Shown one piece after another: positions 26,164-34,992 of a DNA stretch of 64,000 nt. The translations under genes were made by a program, and so were the position numbers. How positions within the stretch are numbered: position 1 is the stretch's first letter; each line of letters starts with the position of its first letter. The notes under the pieces are model-generated. The model made no database searches. It had not been told where the DNA came from and was given only the letters and a program-made list of their open reading frames with translations. Source of the DNA: CAZSDW01 sp964605705 (lineage in GTDB: Bacteria > Fidelibacterota > UBA2242); contig CAZSDW010000003.1 of NCBI GenBank assembly GCA_964605705.1, positions 62,001 through 126,000 of the forward strand. The letters run 5' to 3'.

Positions 26164-26900
26164 ACAGTCTGGATCCCCGGGCGAAACTTTTCTGGTCGTT
26201 TGCCTGGATGATTATCCTGTTTCTGGTCTATCGGAGTATCGGACAGCTACTGGTACTCGGTGCGATAATATTGATGATTCTAATCAGTGGGATTTCGCTG
26301 AAAACCATTTTCCACTCGATTCGCTACCTGCTAATATTTTTACCGATCACATTTTTGGTACACTTACTGATTAGCAGTCAGGGCTGGCGCTGGTTAAGTG
26401 GAGCAATCGTGTTTGATGTTTCAATGCTCTCTCAACCGACCTTATTTACCCTGCGACTTGGCAATCTGATTCTGTTTATGGCGTTTGTGATTAAGTGGAT
26501 TAAGGACATCGATTTCATCGATGCTGTCTATCATCTTCTGAAACCGTTGAGACGTTTCAAGTGGCGTGTCGATGATTTTTTTCAAATTATTTTCATTTCG
26601 GTAAAGTTTTTCCCGATTTTAAAAGAGGAATACGCGCGACTTGACGAGGGCTGGAAAGTATTTTCTCCGGTGGCTGAAAATCGAATTTCCGAACGTGTTC
26701 AGCGTGTCCGTAAATCGCTGATTCCTCTGATGATCTTCAGTTTTCAGCGGGCGGAAACGCTGGCAGATGCGATCAGTATCCGCGGGTATGACTCTGCCCA
26801 TCAACGCAGCTATTTTAAGCAGTTGCGGTTCAATATCTCTGACTGGCTGATTTGCGGTGTCGCGATTTGCGGATTATTTGCAGTAATAACCTGGATATAG
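26160..26900 (+). CDS. ecfT: Energy-coupling factor transporter transmembrane protein EcfT
   Basis: The 246-residue protein opens MNSLDPRAKLFWSFAW, the EcfT/CbiQ start pattern, has five to six helices, and contains the coupling-helix motifs near residue 185-205: QRAETLADAISIRGYDSA corresponds to the A-R-G and A-x-x-x-R-G-Y signatures that contact the ATPases. ECF modules import vitamins or metals. No ATPase (ecfA) or substrate-binding gene is adjacent, so its partners are elsewhere and the substrate is unknown. Confidence 0.85.
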   Translation: MNSLDPRAKLFWSFAWMIILFLVYRSIGQLLVLGAIILMILISGISLKTIFHSIRYLLIFLPITFLVHLLISSQGWRWLSGAIVFDVSMLSQPTLFTLRLGNLILFMAFVIKWIKDIDFIDAVYHLLKPLRRFKWRVDDFFQIIFISVKFFPILKEEYARLDEGWKVFSPVAENRISERVQRVRKSLIPLMIFSFQRAETLADAISIRGYDSAHQRSYFKQLRFNISDWLICGVAICGLFAVITWI

Positions 26901-26904
26901 TGCA

Positions 26905-27639
26905 GTGGTCAAGCGTTATAAAATACTTCTGGAATATGACGGCAGCGATTTTTTCGGCTGGCAGCGACAAATTCAGGAACGCACGGTTCAACAGGAATTG
27001 GAAGATGCCCTGGCAGCCCTGAATGGCGACCAGCCTGTAACTGTCATCGGTTCCGGAAGGACAGATGCCGGAGTGCACGCTCTGGGGCAGGTTGCTCATT
27101 TTGATCTGGATACGCCCCATCCGCCGGCAGATATTTGCCATGCCCTGAATGCCAAAACCGGACAGGATATTTATATTCACAATTGTGTGGAAATCGATAA
27201 TGAATTTCATGCCCGCTACGGAGCCAGACAACGACATTATGAATACCGGATTTTGCTGCAGCCTTCGGTTATTCAGAGAAAATACACCTGGCAGATTGAC
27301 AACCATATTGAGATTAATTTACTGCATGAATGTGCCCTGGCTGTCGCTGGCGAACATGATTTCAGCAGATTGAGCCGGGCGTCAGCGGAAACTGAGTTAA
27401 AAATTTGCCGAATCTATGATTCCAAATGGATTAAGAATGAGAATTTCTTAAATTACACGATTGTTGGTAATCGTTTTTTGCATAGTATGGTTCGTATGCT
27501 GGTTGGTTCGATGATCGATGTCGCGAGAGGCAAAGCTACGCCGGATGACTTTGTGGCTCTGATTGATCATCGGGAAAGTCATTTGAAAGTTTTTACAGCC
27601 CCGGCAAGAGGATTGTTTTTAAAGCAAGTTGAATATTAA
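26905..27639 (+). CDS. truA: tRNA pseudouridine(38-40) synthase TruA
   Basis: The 244-residue protein shows YKILLEYDGSDFFGWQRQ at the start, the catalytic aspartate in GSGRTDAGVHALGQVAHF near residue 58, and the late HSMVRMLVGSMIDVARG motif. It isomerises uridines 38-40 of tRNA anticodon arms. The start is a GTG, four bases after the ecfT stop. Standard length. Confidence 0.96.
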   Translation: MVKRYKILLEYDGSDFFGWQRQIQERTVQQELEDALAALNGDQPVTVIGSGRTDAGVHALGQVAHFDLDTPHPPADICHALNAKTGQDIYIHNCVEIDNEFHARYGARQRHYEYRILLQPSVIQRKYTWQIDNHIEINLLHECALAVAGEHDFSRLSRASAETELKICRIYDSKWIKNENFLNYTIVGNRFLHSMVRMLVGSMIDVARGKATPDDFVALIDHRESHLKVFTAPARGLFLKQVEY

Positions 27640-27641
27640 TT

Positions 27642-28781
27642 ATGAGCATGCAAATGATTTTGAAAGCTAAAAATCGCTACCGGAAACCTGGAATTACACT
27701 GCTTATTATCATGTTTTTGCCGATGGTTTTAGCGGCTCAGCTGAGTCAGTATCAGGATGAAATTAATCTGTCCAGAGAAACTGCGATTACCCGGGCAGTG
27801 GAAGAAGTCAGTCCAACCGTCGCCGGAATTAATGTCACCGCGATCCAGGAATATGTTGCATCACCGTTTTTTAACGATCCGCTCTGGGATATGCTTTTTC
27901 CGGAACAGATTCATCGTCGGCGGGTCAAGAGTCTCGGCTCCGGTGTGGTTATCAGTGACGACGGCTATGTCGTTACCAATGCACATGTGGTCGAAGGAGC
28001 CGAAGAGGTCGTCGTCACACTGATCGGGGGGCAGGAGCATAAAGCCCGTATTATCGGCGTGGATAATGTTTCGGATATTGCTTTACTGAAAATAAAAGGT
28101 GACGATTTTCCCTATGCCCGGATGGGTGAATCCGAGGATGTCATTATTGGTGAATGGGTTATCGCCCTGGGAAATCCCTTTGGATTGTTCAACGTGAATT
28201 TTAAACCGACGGCGACAATCGGAATCGTATCGAGTAAGGACCTTGATTTTGGACGGCAGCAGAGCGGTCGGATTTACCAGGACATGATTCAGACTGATGC
28301 CTCCATTAATACCGGGAACAGTGGTGGTCCGTTGATCAATGCTGCCGGAGAAGTGATTGGAATCAACACGTTTATTTTTACAGGAAATAGTTACAGCGAA
28401 GGTTCTGTGGGCGTCGGCTTTGCGATTCCCATCGATCGGGTTAAAACGATTGTGGAAGAGCTCAAACATTATGGTAAAATTGACCGGACATTTCGGACCG
28501 GCTTATCGGTTCAGAATATTGATCGATTCTTAGCCCGTTACCTGAATCTGAATTCTACGAGCGGTGTGATCGTCACCGAGGTTGAACAGGGCAGTTCAGC
28601 CTATCAGGCGGGTATCAAGGTGGGCGATGTTATCATGGAAGTGAATGGCAAGATAATTAAAAGCGATGACGATATTATTCGGGAGATTCAGGAAAAATTT
28701 CTGAAAGCCGGGGATATTATTAAGTTGAAAATTCAACGTGGCAAGGAAATACTCGGAATTGATTTAACCTTGAGTAAATAA
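27642..28781 (+). CDS. HtrA/Deg family periplasmic serine protease
   Basis: The 379-residue product has a membrane anchor or signal (about residues 18-33, ending LAAQLSQ), a trypsin-like domain with the triad H in VTNAHVVEGAE, D in NVSDIALLKI and S in NTGNSGGPLIN, and one C-terminal PDZ domain (about 290-375, SGVIVTEVEQGSSAYQAGIK). It fits the DegS/HhoA group with one PDZ and should degrade misfolded envelope proteins. It follows truA by 2 bases and precedes purB by 1. Confidence 0.92.
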   Translation: MSMQMILKAKNRYRKPGITLLIIMFLPMVLAAQLSQYQDEINLSRETAITRAVEEVSPTVAGINVTAIQEYVASPFFNDPLWDMLFPEQIHRRRVKSLGSGVVISDDGYVVTNAHVVEGAEEVVVTLIGGQEHKARIIGVDNVSDIALLKIKGDDFPYARMGESEDVIIGEWVIALGNPFGLFNVNFKPTATIGIVSSKDLDFGRQQSGRIYQDMIQTDASINTGNSGGPLINAAGEVIGINTFIFTGNSYSEGSVGVGFAIPIDRVKTIVEELKHYGKIDRTFRTGLSVQNIDRFLARYLNLNSTSGVIVTEVEQGSSAYQAGIKVGDVIMEVNGKIIKSDDDIIREIQEKFLKAGDIIKLKIQRGKEILGIDLTLSK

Positions 28782-28782
28782 C

Positions 28783-30081
28783 ATGATTGCAAGATATACG
28801 CGCCCGGAAATGGGCAGAATATGGTCGGATGAAAATAAATACCGCTACTGGTGGAAGGTCGAACGCGAAGTCTGTAAAGTTCAATACGAACGGGGACTTA
28901 TCCCGGAAGAGAACTGGCAGGCAATTGCTCAGAAAGCGGATTTTTCGCTTGAGCGGATTCTTGAAATAGAGCAAGAGGTCAAACACGACGTCATCGCTTT
29001 TTTGACCAATATCGCTGAGAATGTCGGTCCCTCTTCGCGATTTATCCATAAGGGCATGACCTCATCTGATCTACTGGATACCGCTCTGGCATTGCAAATG
29101 AGCGAAGCCGGCGATCTGATTTTGGAGCAGCTGCGGACGTTGATTGAAATCCTTGGTGAAAAAGCAATTCAATATAAAAATCAACTCATGATTGGCAGGA
29201 GCCATGGCGTCCATGCCGAACCCATCAGTTTCGGATTGAAGTACCTGATCTGGAAAGAAGAATTCAAGCGCCATTTGAACCGCTTCCGATTGGCTCTGAA
29301 TGATGTGAAGGCCGGAAAAATTTCCGGGGCGGTAGGAACCTACCAGCACATCGATCCGGTGGTTGAAACAATGGTTTGTGAAAACCTGGGACTGTCTGCC
29401 GCACCGATCAGCAACCAGATTGTCCAGCGGGATCGACATGCGTTTTTTGTGGTGACGCTTTCCGTAATCGGCGCCTCTCTGGAAAAAATTGCCACTGAGA
29501 TTCGTCACTTACAGAGAACCGAAGTCCTTGAGGTTGAAGAATTTTTCAGCAAAGGACAAAAAGGTTCTTCGGCAATGCCCCATAAACGCAATCCAATTCT
29601 CAGCGAGCGGATTTGTGGAATGGCGCGTCTGCTGCGCGGCTATGCAGTGACCGCCACGGAAAATGTGGCACTCTGGCATGAACGCGATATTTCCCACTCT
29701 TCTGCCGAGCGGGTGATTTTGCCCGACAGCTGCATCTGTATTGATTTTATTTTGGCGGAGACCATTAAGGTTTTGAAAAACCTGGTGGTCTATCCGGAAA
29801 ATATGCAGAAAAATCTGGAACGCACCGGCGGGTTGATATTTTCCCAGGAACTGCTGATGGCACTGGTTACCCATGGTTTGACCCGGGAGGACGCCTATCA
29901 AATGGTTCAAAAAAATGCCATGAAAGCCTGGAATGAGGGCAAAGATTTCAAAGGACTGGTGATGGCGGATGACGAAATCAGTCAGTGGCTGGAATATGCG
30001 GAAATCGAGGAGTTATTCAATTACCAAAAAGTTTTAAATAAAATTGATGAAATCTATAAAAAATTGGGAGCGGATAAATAA
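28783..30081 (+). CDS. purB: Adenylosuccinate lyase
   Basis: PurB acts twice in purine synthesis, releasing fumarate from SAICAR and from adenylosuccinate. The 432-residue protein has MIARYTRPEMGRIWSDE at the start, HKGMTSSDLLDTA, and the superfamily signature SSAMPHKRNPI near residue 262, the loop with the catalytic serine. Typical length. purC starts one base after its stop. Confidence 0.96.
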   Translation: MIARYTRPEMGRIWSDENKYRYWWKVEREVCKVQYERGLIPEENWQAIAQKADFSLERILEIEQEVKHDVIAFLTNIAENVGPSSRFIHKGMTSSDLLDTALALQMSEAGDLILEQLRTLIEILGEKAIQYKNQLMIGRSHGVHAEPISFGLKYLIWKEEFKRHLNRFRLALNDVKAGKISGAVGTYQHIDPVVETMVCENLGLSAAPISNQIVQRDRHAFFVVTLSVIGASLEKIATEIRHLQRTEVLEVEEFFSKGQKGSSAMPHKRNPILSERICGMARLLRGYAVTATENVALWHERDISHSSAERVILPDSCICIDFILAETIKVLKNLVVYPENMQKNLERTGGLIFSQELLMALVTHGLTREDAYQMVQKNAMKAWNEGKDFKGLVMADDEISQWLEYAEIEELFNYQKVLNKIDEIYKKLGADK

Positions 30082-30082
30082 A

Positions 30083-30793
30083 ATGATAAAGGGTGAAAAA
30101 ATATACGAAGGCAAAGCCAAAATTCTGTATAAAACCGAAGATCCGGATATTCTGTGGCAATCCTTTAAAGACGACGCCACGGCATTTGACGGGATTAAAA
30201 AAGGAACCATTATCGGTAAGGGTGTCGCCAATAATACCATCAGCTCGAACCTGTTTAAATTGTTGAAAGAGCATGGCATCGAATCGCATTTCATGGAAAA
30301 AGTATCAAACACTGAGATGCTGGTGAAAAATGTTGAAATCGTGATGGTTGAGGTAGTCGTTCGGAATATTTCCACCGGCAGCCTTTGCCGTCGGTATGGC
30401 GTCGCTGAGGGAATTGTGTTCGAAAAACCGATTGTGGAATTGTACTTCAAAAACGATGAACTGCATGATCCTCTCATGAATGACGATCATGTCGTTGCCC
30501 TGGGTCTGGCGGATCAGGAAGAACTGGCAACCATGAAAAACCAGGCGCTTCGGATTAATGAAATCCTGAAAGAGTTTTTTAGTACAATTGGGATTAAACT
30601 GGTAGATTTCAAACTGGAGTTCGGACGCTTCCACGGCCAGATTATCCTGGCAGATGAAATTTCACCGGATACCTGCCGCTTCTGGGAAATGGGCACCAAT
30701 CGCAAACTGGACAAGGACCGGTTTCGTCAGGACCTTGGGGATGTGGAAAAAACCTATCACGAGATGATGCAGAGAATAGTGAGGAAATCATGA
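30083..30793 (+). CDS. purC: SAICAR synthetase
   Basis: The 236-residue enzyme joins aspartate to CAIR. It opens KGEKIYEGKAKILYKTED, and shows EVVVRNISTGSLCRRYG and FKLEFGR with the DEISPDTCRFWE metal site. The frame runs upstream to 30044 inside purB, but homologues begin just before the IYEGKAK strand, so I chose the ATG at 30083. It overlaps psd by 4 bases. Confidence 0.96.
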   Translation: MIKGEKIYEGKAKILYKTEDPDILWQSFKDDATAFDGIKKGTIIGKGVANNTISSNLFKLLKEHGIESHFMEKVSNTEMLVKNVEIVMVEVVVRNISTGSLCRRYGVAEGIVFEKPIVELYFKNDELHDPLMNDDHVVALGLADQEELATMKNQALRINEILKEFFSTIGIKLVDFKLEFGRFHGQIILADEISPDTCRFWEMGTNRKLDKDRFRQDLGDVEKTYHEMMQRIVRKS

Positions 30794-31431
30794 TAATTGC
30801 CCGGGACGGATTAAAAATTATACTGCCGGCATTTTTACTGGCGTTTGTCCTGCTGCTGAGTTCGTTCTATTTTGAATTGCCTTTCCTGATGCTGGCATTC
30901 TGGGTCGTGTTTGTCTTTTTCCTGTTTTCAACGTGGTTTTTTCGTGATCCGGTCAGGGATACACCGATGGGTGAAAACCTGATTATCTCACCTGCGGATG
31001 GAACCGTGGTCGAAATTTGTCCGGTGGAAGATGAGTTTGTCGGAAAGGCGCAGCGAATATCTATTTTTATGTCTATTCTCAGCGTGCATGTCAATCGAAT
31101 ACCGATTTCCGGAATTATTGAATCCATTCAATATTCGAAAGGGCGTTTTCTGCCAGCCATGAAACCGGAAACAACTTTTGAGAATGAACAGAATACGATA
31201 TGTTTGAAGAGTGACCGAATCCGGGTAAAATTTTCCCAGATTGCCGGTCTGATCGCCCGCCGGATCATTTGTCGTATCGAGAAATCCGATTCAGTCGAAA
31301 CCGGTCAACGATTTGGTCTGATCATGTTTGGGTCCCGGGTGGATCTGATTATTCCCGAATCAGTGGTTTTGAATATCAAACTGAAAGAAAAAGTAACTGC
31401 CGGTAAAACGGTAATTGGAGAAATTACATGA
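30790..31431 (+). CDS. psd: Phosphatidylserine decarboxylase, short form
   Basis: The 213-residue proenzyme has two N-terminal helices (residues 10-48), FFRDPVRDTP, the catalytic histidine region MSILSVHVNRIP, and the GS self-cleavage site within FGSRVD near residue 182, which makes the pyruvoyl group. The archaeal-like short type is common outside Proteobacteria. It makes phosphatidylethanolamine from the product of pssA, whose gene overlaps it by 4 bases. Confidence 0.94.
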   Translation: MIIARDGLKIILPAFLLAFVLLLSSFYFELPFLMLAFWVVFVFFLFSTWFFRDPVRDTPMGENLIISPADGTVVEICPVEDEFVGKAQRISIFMSILSVHVNRIPISGIIESIQYSKGRFLPAMKPETTFENEQNTICLKSDRIRVKFSQIAGLIARRIICRIEKSDSVETGQRFGLIMFGSRVDLIIPESVVLNIKLKEKVTAGKTVIGEIT

Positions 31432-32159
31432 AATTTAGACGCTCATTTATTCCCAGTATTTTCACGATCCTGAATTTATTTTCCGGATTTCTGGCAATTC
31501 TGCAAATTCTGCAGGGACATTATATCACGGCGGTTGTCCTGACGATGGCGGCAATGGTTTTTGATTCACTCGATGGGAAAGTCGCCCGCTGGATGTCGCA
31601 GGAATCGGATTTTGGGATTGAATTTGACTCACTTGCCGATATTGTCTCCTTTTGTGTGACACCGTCTCTGCTGGTGAACGCTCTGTTTGTGGCTGATATG
31701 GGATTCGTCGGCGGGATCATCAGTTTCTTCCCATTGCTCTTCGGCGGTGTCCGGCTGGCGCGCTTTAATTTGACAGCCACAGCCTATAAAAAAGAATACT
31801 TTACGGGACTGCCGGTACCGGCAATGGCAGCGACGATTGGTTCATTTATCTGGTTTAATAAAACGATTTTCGGCAATTATGGCGATCCCAAGATTGTCCT
31901 GCCGCTGGTAGTAGTGCTCTCTTTTATGATGGTGAGTAATATCCGCTTCAGTTCGACGTTTAACATTACATTTCATAATGGAGCCTTTGGAACGTTTCGG
32001 AGTATATTTTTAATTTTATCGGGTATTTTAATCGTGATCTTCCGAGGATATGCAATTTTTCCATTAATGGGATTTTTTATCATGACCCATGTTTTAGCGT
32101 GGATCGTTGGTTATGAAGAACCCAGGACCCATTTTTCAATTCGTAAAAAGGGCAGATAG
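31428..32159 (+). CDS. pssA: CDP-diacylglycerol-serine O-phosphatidyltransferase
   Basis: The 243-residue membrane enzyme contains the complete CDP-alcohol phosphotransferase motif, D-x2-D-G-x2-A-R-x8-G-x3-D-x3-D, as DSLDGKVARW then GIEFDSLAD (about residues 45-68), with six to seven helices around it. It makes phosphatidylserine. The overlap with psd shows a PE-synthesis pair set inside a purine operon. Confidence 0.95.
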   Translation: MKFRRSFIPSIFTILNLFSGFLAILQILQGHYITAVVLTMAAMVFDSLDGKVARWMSQESDFGIEFDSLADIVSFCVTPSLLVNALFVADMGFVGGIISFFPLLFGGVRLARFNLTATAYKKEYFTGLPVPAMAATIGSFIWFNKTIFGNYGDPKIVLPLVVVLSFMMVSNIRFSSTFNITFHNGAFGTFRSIFLILSGILIVIFRGYAIFPLMGFFIMTHVLAWIVGYEEPRTHFSIRKKGR

Positions 32160-32161
32160 TC

Positions 32162-32419
32162 ATGTGGAAGGCGAAAATTATTGTGACCTATAAACCGGGG
32201 ATTCTTGATCCGGAAGCGAAAACCATTCAACATGCGCTCGGCAGTCTGGGCTATTCAAATATAGATGACATCGAAGTCGGTCGATATTTTGATGTAAAAT
32301 TCAATCAGAAACTCAGTCGGGCGGACGCCGAATCCCTGACCCAAGAAATCTGTGAAAAAGTTCTGTCGAATCCGGTTATTCAAAAATTTCAGTACGAGCT
32401 GGAAGAGGTCAGTGTATGA
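32162..32419 (+). CDS. purS: Phosphoribosylformylglycinamidine synthase subunit PurS
   Basis: The 85-residue protein matches PurS: KAKIIVTYKPGILDPEAKTI, QHALGSLGY, and VKFNQKLSRADAE. PurS bridges PurL and the glutaminase PurQ in the three-part FGAM synthase. It overlaps purQ by 4 bases; purL is not in the window. Confidence 0.94.
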   Translation: MWKAKIIVTYKPGILDPEAKTIQHALGSLGYSNIDDIEVGRYFDVKFNQKLSRADAESLTQEICEKVLSNPVIQKFQYELEEVSV

Positions 32420-33102
32420 AATTCGGTGTCGTTGTATTTCCGGGCTCAAACTGTGACCATGACACCTATCATGTTTTAAAAAAGGTCATTGGTGCCGAAG
32501 TTTTTTATATCTGGCACAAAGAGTCTTCCCTGCGCCTGTTTGATGCCATTATTTTGCCCGGTGGTTTTAGTTATGGTGATTATTTGCGGGCTGGTGCGGT
32601 TGCCCGATTCTCACCAGTGATGAATGAAATTGTCAATTATGTTAGAGATGGCGGACCGGTACTGGGCATCTGTAACGGTTTTCAGATTTTGCTGGAAAGC
32701 GGATTGTTGCCGGGAGCGTTAATCCCCAATGAGAAGATGCGGTTTCTCTGTCAGGATGTTCATATAAAAGTTGTGAATAGTGATAGCATGTTTACGAAAT
32801 GCTATGAAAAAGAGCAGGTGCTGAAAATGCCGATTGCTCATTATAGCGGGAACTATTTTGCCGAAGATGATGTTCTGAAGCAATTAGAGGATCAGGACCG
32901 GATCGCGTTCCAGTATTGTAATGCCGATGGTGAGGTTGCGGATGTCCATAATCCGAATGGATCGAAACTGAATATTGCCGGTATCTTCAATGAGTATAAA
33001 AATGTTCTGGGAATGATGCCGCATCCTGAACGGGCATCGGAGAAAATCCTTGGTTCTGAGGATGGATTGGGTATTTTTAAATCATTATTGGGAAGAATGT
33101 AA
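32416..33102 (+). CDS. purQ: Phosphoribosylformylglycinamidine synthase subunit PurQ
   Basis: The 228-residue class I glutaminase supplies ammonia to PurL. It begins KFGVVVFPGSNCDHD, has the nucleophile C in VLGICNGFQILLESGLLPG near residue 87, and H-P-E in MMPHPERAS near the C-terminus, completing the triad. Standard length. Confidence 0.96.
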   Translation: MKFGVVVFPGSNCDHDTYHVLKKVIGAEVFYIWHKESSLRLFDAIILPGGFSYGDYLRAGAVARFSPVMNEIVNYVRDGGPVLGICNGFQILLESGLLPGALIPNEKMRFLCQDVHIKVVNSDSMFTKCYEKEQVLKMPIAHYSGNYFAEDDVLKQLEDQDRIAFQYCNADGEVADVHNPNGSKLNIAGIFNEYKNVLGMMPHPERASEKILGSEDGLGIFKSLLGRM

Positions 33103-33103
33103 G

Positions 33104-33379
33104 ATGGAAAAAAATCCGAAAAAAGGCACAATCATAACAATCATTGGCATACTGTTCCTGGGTGCAATGCTGGGATCACTGGTGGGTGAACTGATCAAAT
33201 TGGCGGTACCGGATGGCGTTGTAAAAGAGGTCTTTCTGCGCTCGGTTGATTTGATGGTCGGTCCCGGTGTACTGGATTTATTGATGTTTTCAATAACCAT
33301 CGGTTTTACAATAAAATTTAATTTTATCGGATTGCTGGGCATTATTGCCGCCTATTATCTTTTACGATTTTGGAGATAA
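33104..33379 (+). CDS. DUF4321 family small membrane protein
   Basis: The 91-residue product has two or three hydrophobic segments: TIITIIGILFLGAMLGSLVG near the start, and MFSITIGFTIKFNFIGLLGI near the end. This pattern, with the intervening FL-R-S-V-D-L stretch, matches DUF4321. Function unknown. The ATG at 33104 lies one base after the purQ stop; a longer frame into purQ exists but has no support. Confidence 0.75.
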   Translation: MEKNPKKGTIITIIGILFLGAMLGSLVGELIKLAVPDGVVKEVFLRSVDLMVGPGVLDLLMFSITIGFTIKFNFIGLLGIIAAYYLLRFWR

Positions 33380-33406
33380 ATATAATAAAATACAAAAGGA
33401 GTGCAT

Positions 33407-33631
33407 ATGGGTAGTCTGGGTGCCGGCGAAATTATCTTAATCCTGGTTGTTTTTCTGCTTCTGTTTGGAGCCAAACGTCTTCCTGAATTTGCCCGCAGCC
33501 TGGGTAAAAGTCTGAGAGAATTCAAGAAAGCGACCAGCGAAATATCCAGCGAAATTGAAGATGCTGCCAGTTCAAAACAGATTAACGAAAAAAAATCCAA
33601 ATCAGAAAATCTGAAAGATTCTGAGAAATAG
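33407..33631 (+). CDS. tatA: Sec-independent translocase protein TatA/TatE
   Basis: The 74-residue protein has one N-terminal membrane helix (IILILVVFLLLFGAKRLPE), the FGAKRLPEFARSLG hinge and an amphipathic helix, followed by a charged tail. It forms the pore of the twin-arginine pathway with TatC, which is not in the window. I chose the ATG at 33407 because AAGGAG lies 5 bases upstream; the GTG at 33401 falls within that site. Confidence 0.93.
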   Translation: MGSLGAGEIILILVVFLLLFGAKRLPEFARSLGKSLREFKKATSEISSEIEDAASSKQINEKKSKSENLKDSEK

Positions 33632-33774
33632 ATAATTCACCCAACAGAATCGAAGAGGTCGATATTCAGTGGAATCTGGTACTCTGGGTTAGCGTTTGGG
33701 ACACAGCCTTCAACGTATGGAAATCGGGCAATCATCGAACATATTTATGACAGTTTTTAAAAGACCGGAATCAG
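33632..33774 (+). other. Unassigned stretch before the gatA remnant
   Basis: This short stretch between tatA and the gatA tail has no ribosome binding site or open frame of its own. A frame read as NRIEEVDIQWNLVLW and others look like shuffled coding debris, but no clear gatC or gatA domain can be recognised. It may be decayed coding DNA. Confidence 0.35.
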
Positions 33775-33981
33775 TTGCCCGGCAGATTGAATCCCGCCTT
33801 GAATCTTGTAGCGCTGGATATTTTTACGATACCTGCAAAGCTGGCTGGCGTGCCCGTGATAAATATTCCGTCAGGTGTGAATTCCGAATGGCTTCCCGTC
33901 GGAGGACAACTGGTCGGGCACTTCTTAGAGGAAGAAACAATTTTGCGGCTTAGGCATTATATAGAACGAAATTTTAACTGA
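33775..33981 (+). pseudogene. gatA: 3' remnant of amidotransferase subunit GatA (amidase C-terminus)
   Basis: The 68 codons read as the end of an amidase-signature protein: NPALNLVALDIFTIPAKLAG, then VPVINIPSGVNSEWLPVGGQLVG and a closing FLEEETILRLRHYIE. This is the last tenth of GatA or a related amidase, including the DIFT-x-P-x-x-LAG and LPVG-x-QL-x-G motifs. The frame is closed by a stop at 33748-33750 and the catalytic Ser-Ser-Lys region is absent. No upstream GatA sequence is recognisable, so most of the gene has been lost by deletion. A functional gatA must lie elsewhere if the organism needs it. Confidence 0.7.
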
Positions 33982-33999
33982 TGCGATGGTAAGTTCATT

Positions 34000-34992
34000 A
34001 TGTTGTATTTTGCTGATTGGGGTTTCTTAGTACTGCTTGTTTTAGTACCGGTGCTCTGGTTCTGGTATAAACGGCGGGGACACTGGCGCGAAGCGACAAT
34101 TCGGTATTCATCCCTGCGGGCGATCAAGGATTTGTCCGGGCACCGCCAGGGCTGGAAGGCGGATTTGTTATTTGGATTGAAACTGGCTGGACTGGCATTT
34201 CTTTTTCTGGCTCTTGCCAGACCCCAGAAGGGCGATACGCTCCGGGAATTTACGACTGAAGGGATCGATATTATGATGGTTCTGGATATTTCCAGTTCCA
34301 TGCGGGCAGTGGATTTTCAGCCCAATCGTCTGGAAGCCGCGAAAACGGTCGCCCGGGAATTTATCGAGGGTCGTCAGGCTGACCGGATTGGATTGGTCGT
34401 ATTTGCGGCGGAGAGTTTTTTACAATGTCCGTTGACCATCGATTATGGAGTGCTTAAGGAGCTGCTGGATCAGGTCGATATTGTTGAAGAGAAATACGAT
34501 GGTACATCCATCGGGATGGCAATTGCCAATGGTGTTAATCGTCTGCGGGATAGTAAAGCGAAAAGCAAGATCATGATTTTATTATCTGATGGTCGGAATA
34601 ATGCCGGTGAACTGGATCCTGAAACCGCCGCAGAAATGGCAAAAGCATTTGATATTAAAGTATATACAATTGGCGCCGGAAAACTCGGGCAGGCACCGTA
34701 CCCGGTACAGGTAACCGGTGGTGGCGTGCAGTATCGTCTGATAGACGTGGAAATTGATGAAAAAGTCCTGAAAGGCATCGCTTCAACCACCGGTGGTCGA
34801 TATTTCCGGGCAACCGATGAAGCCCATCTGGCATCAATATATGAAGAGATCAGCAAAATGGAAAAGACGGAAGTCAAGGTCAAGGAGTATGTCAATTACA
34901 GTGATCTCTATCCGATTTTTCTGCTGCCCGGTTTTTTGCTGATTGTCTTGAGTATCGTTCTTGAACTGGCTGTCTGGAGGAAGTTTCCCTGA
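34000..34992 (+). CDS. batA: BatA-like von Willebrand A domain membrane protein
   Basis: The 330-residue protein has an N-terminal helix (residues 8-22), a second helix (about 58-70), a vWA domain with the metal-binding MIDAS site at D96 (DISSSM), the T in DGTSIGMAIANG and D in ILLSDGRNNAG, and a final helix (about 305-325). Bat proteins of Bacteroidetes are linked to aerotolerance and oxidative stress; their biochemistry is unclear. It opens the batABCDE run and ends one base into batB. Confidence 0.9.
   Translation: MLYFADWGFLVLLVLVPVLWFWYKRRGHWREATIRYSSLRAIKDLSGHRQGWKADLLFGLKLAGLAFLFLALARPQKGDTLREFTTEGIDIMMVLDISSSMRAVDFQPNRLEAAKTVAREFIEGRQADRIGLVVFAAESFLQCPLTIDYGVLKELLDQVDIVEEKYDGTSIGMAIANGVNRLRDSKAKSKIMILLSDGRNNAGELDPETAAEMAKAFDIKVYTIGAGKLGQAPYPVQVTGGGVQYRLIDVEIDEKVLKGIASTTGGRYFRATDEAHLASIYEEISKMEKTEVKVKEYVNYSDLYPIFLLPGFLLIVLSIVLELAVWRKFP

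Noticed and set aside
33696..33953. Frame of 85 codons overlapping the gatA remnant
   Set aside because: The other frame matches a known family end; this one is a shifted shadow with a biased, arginine-rich composition.
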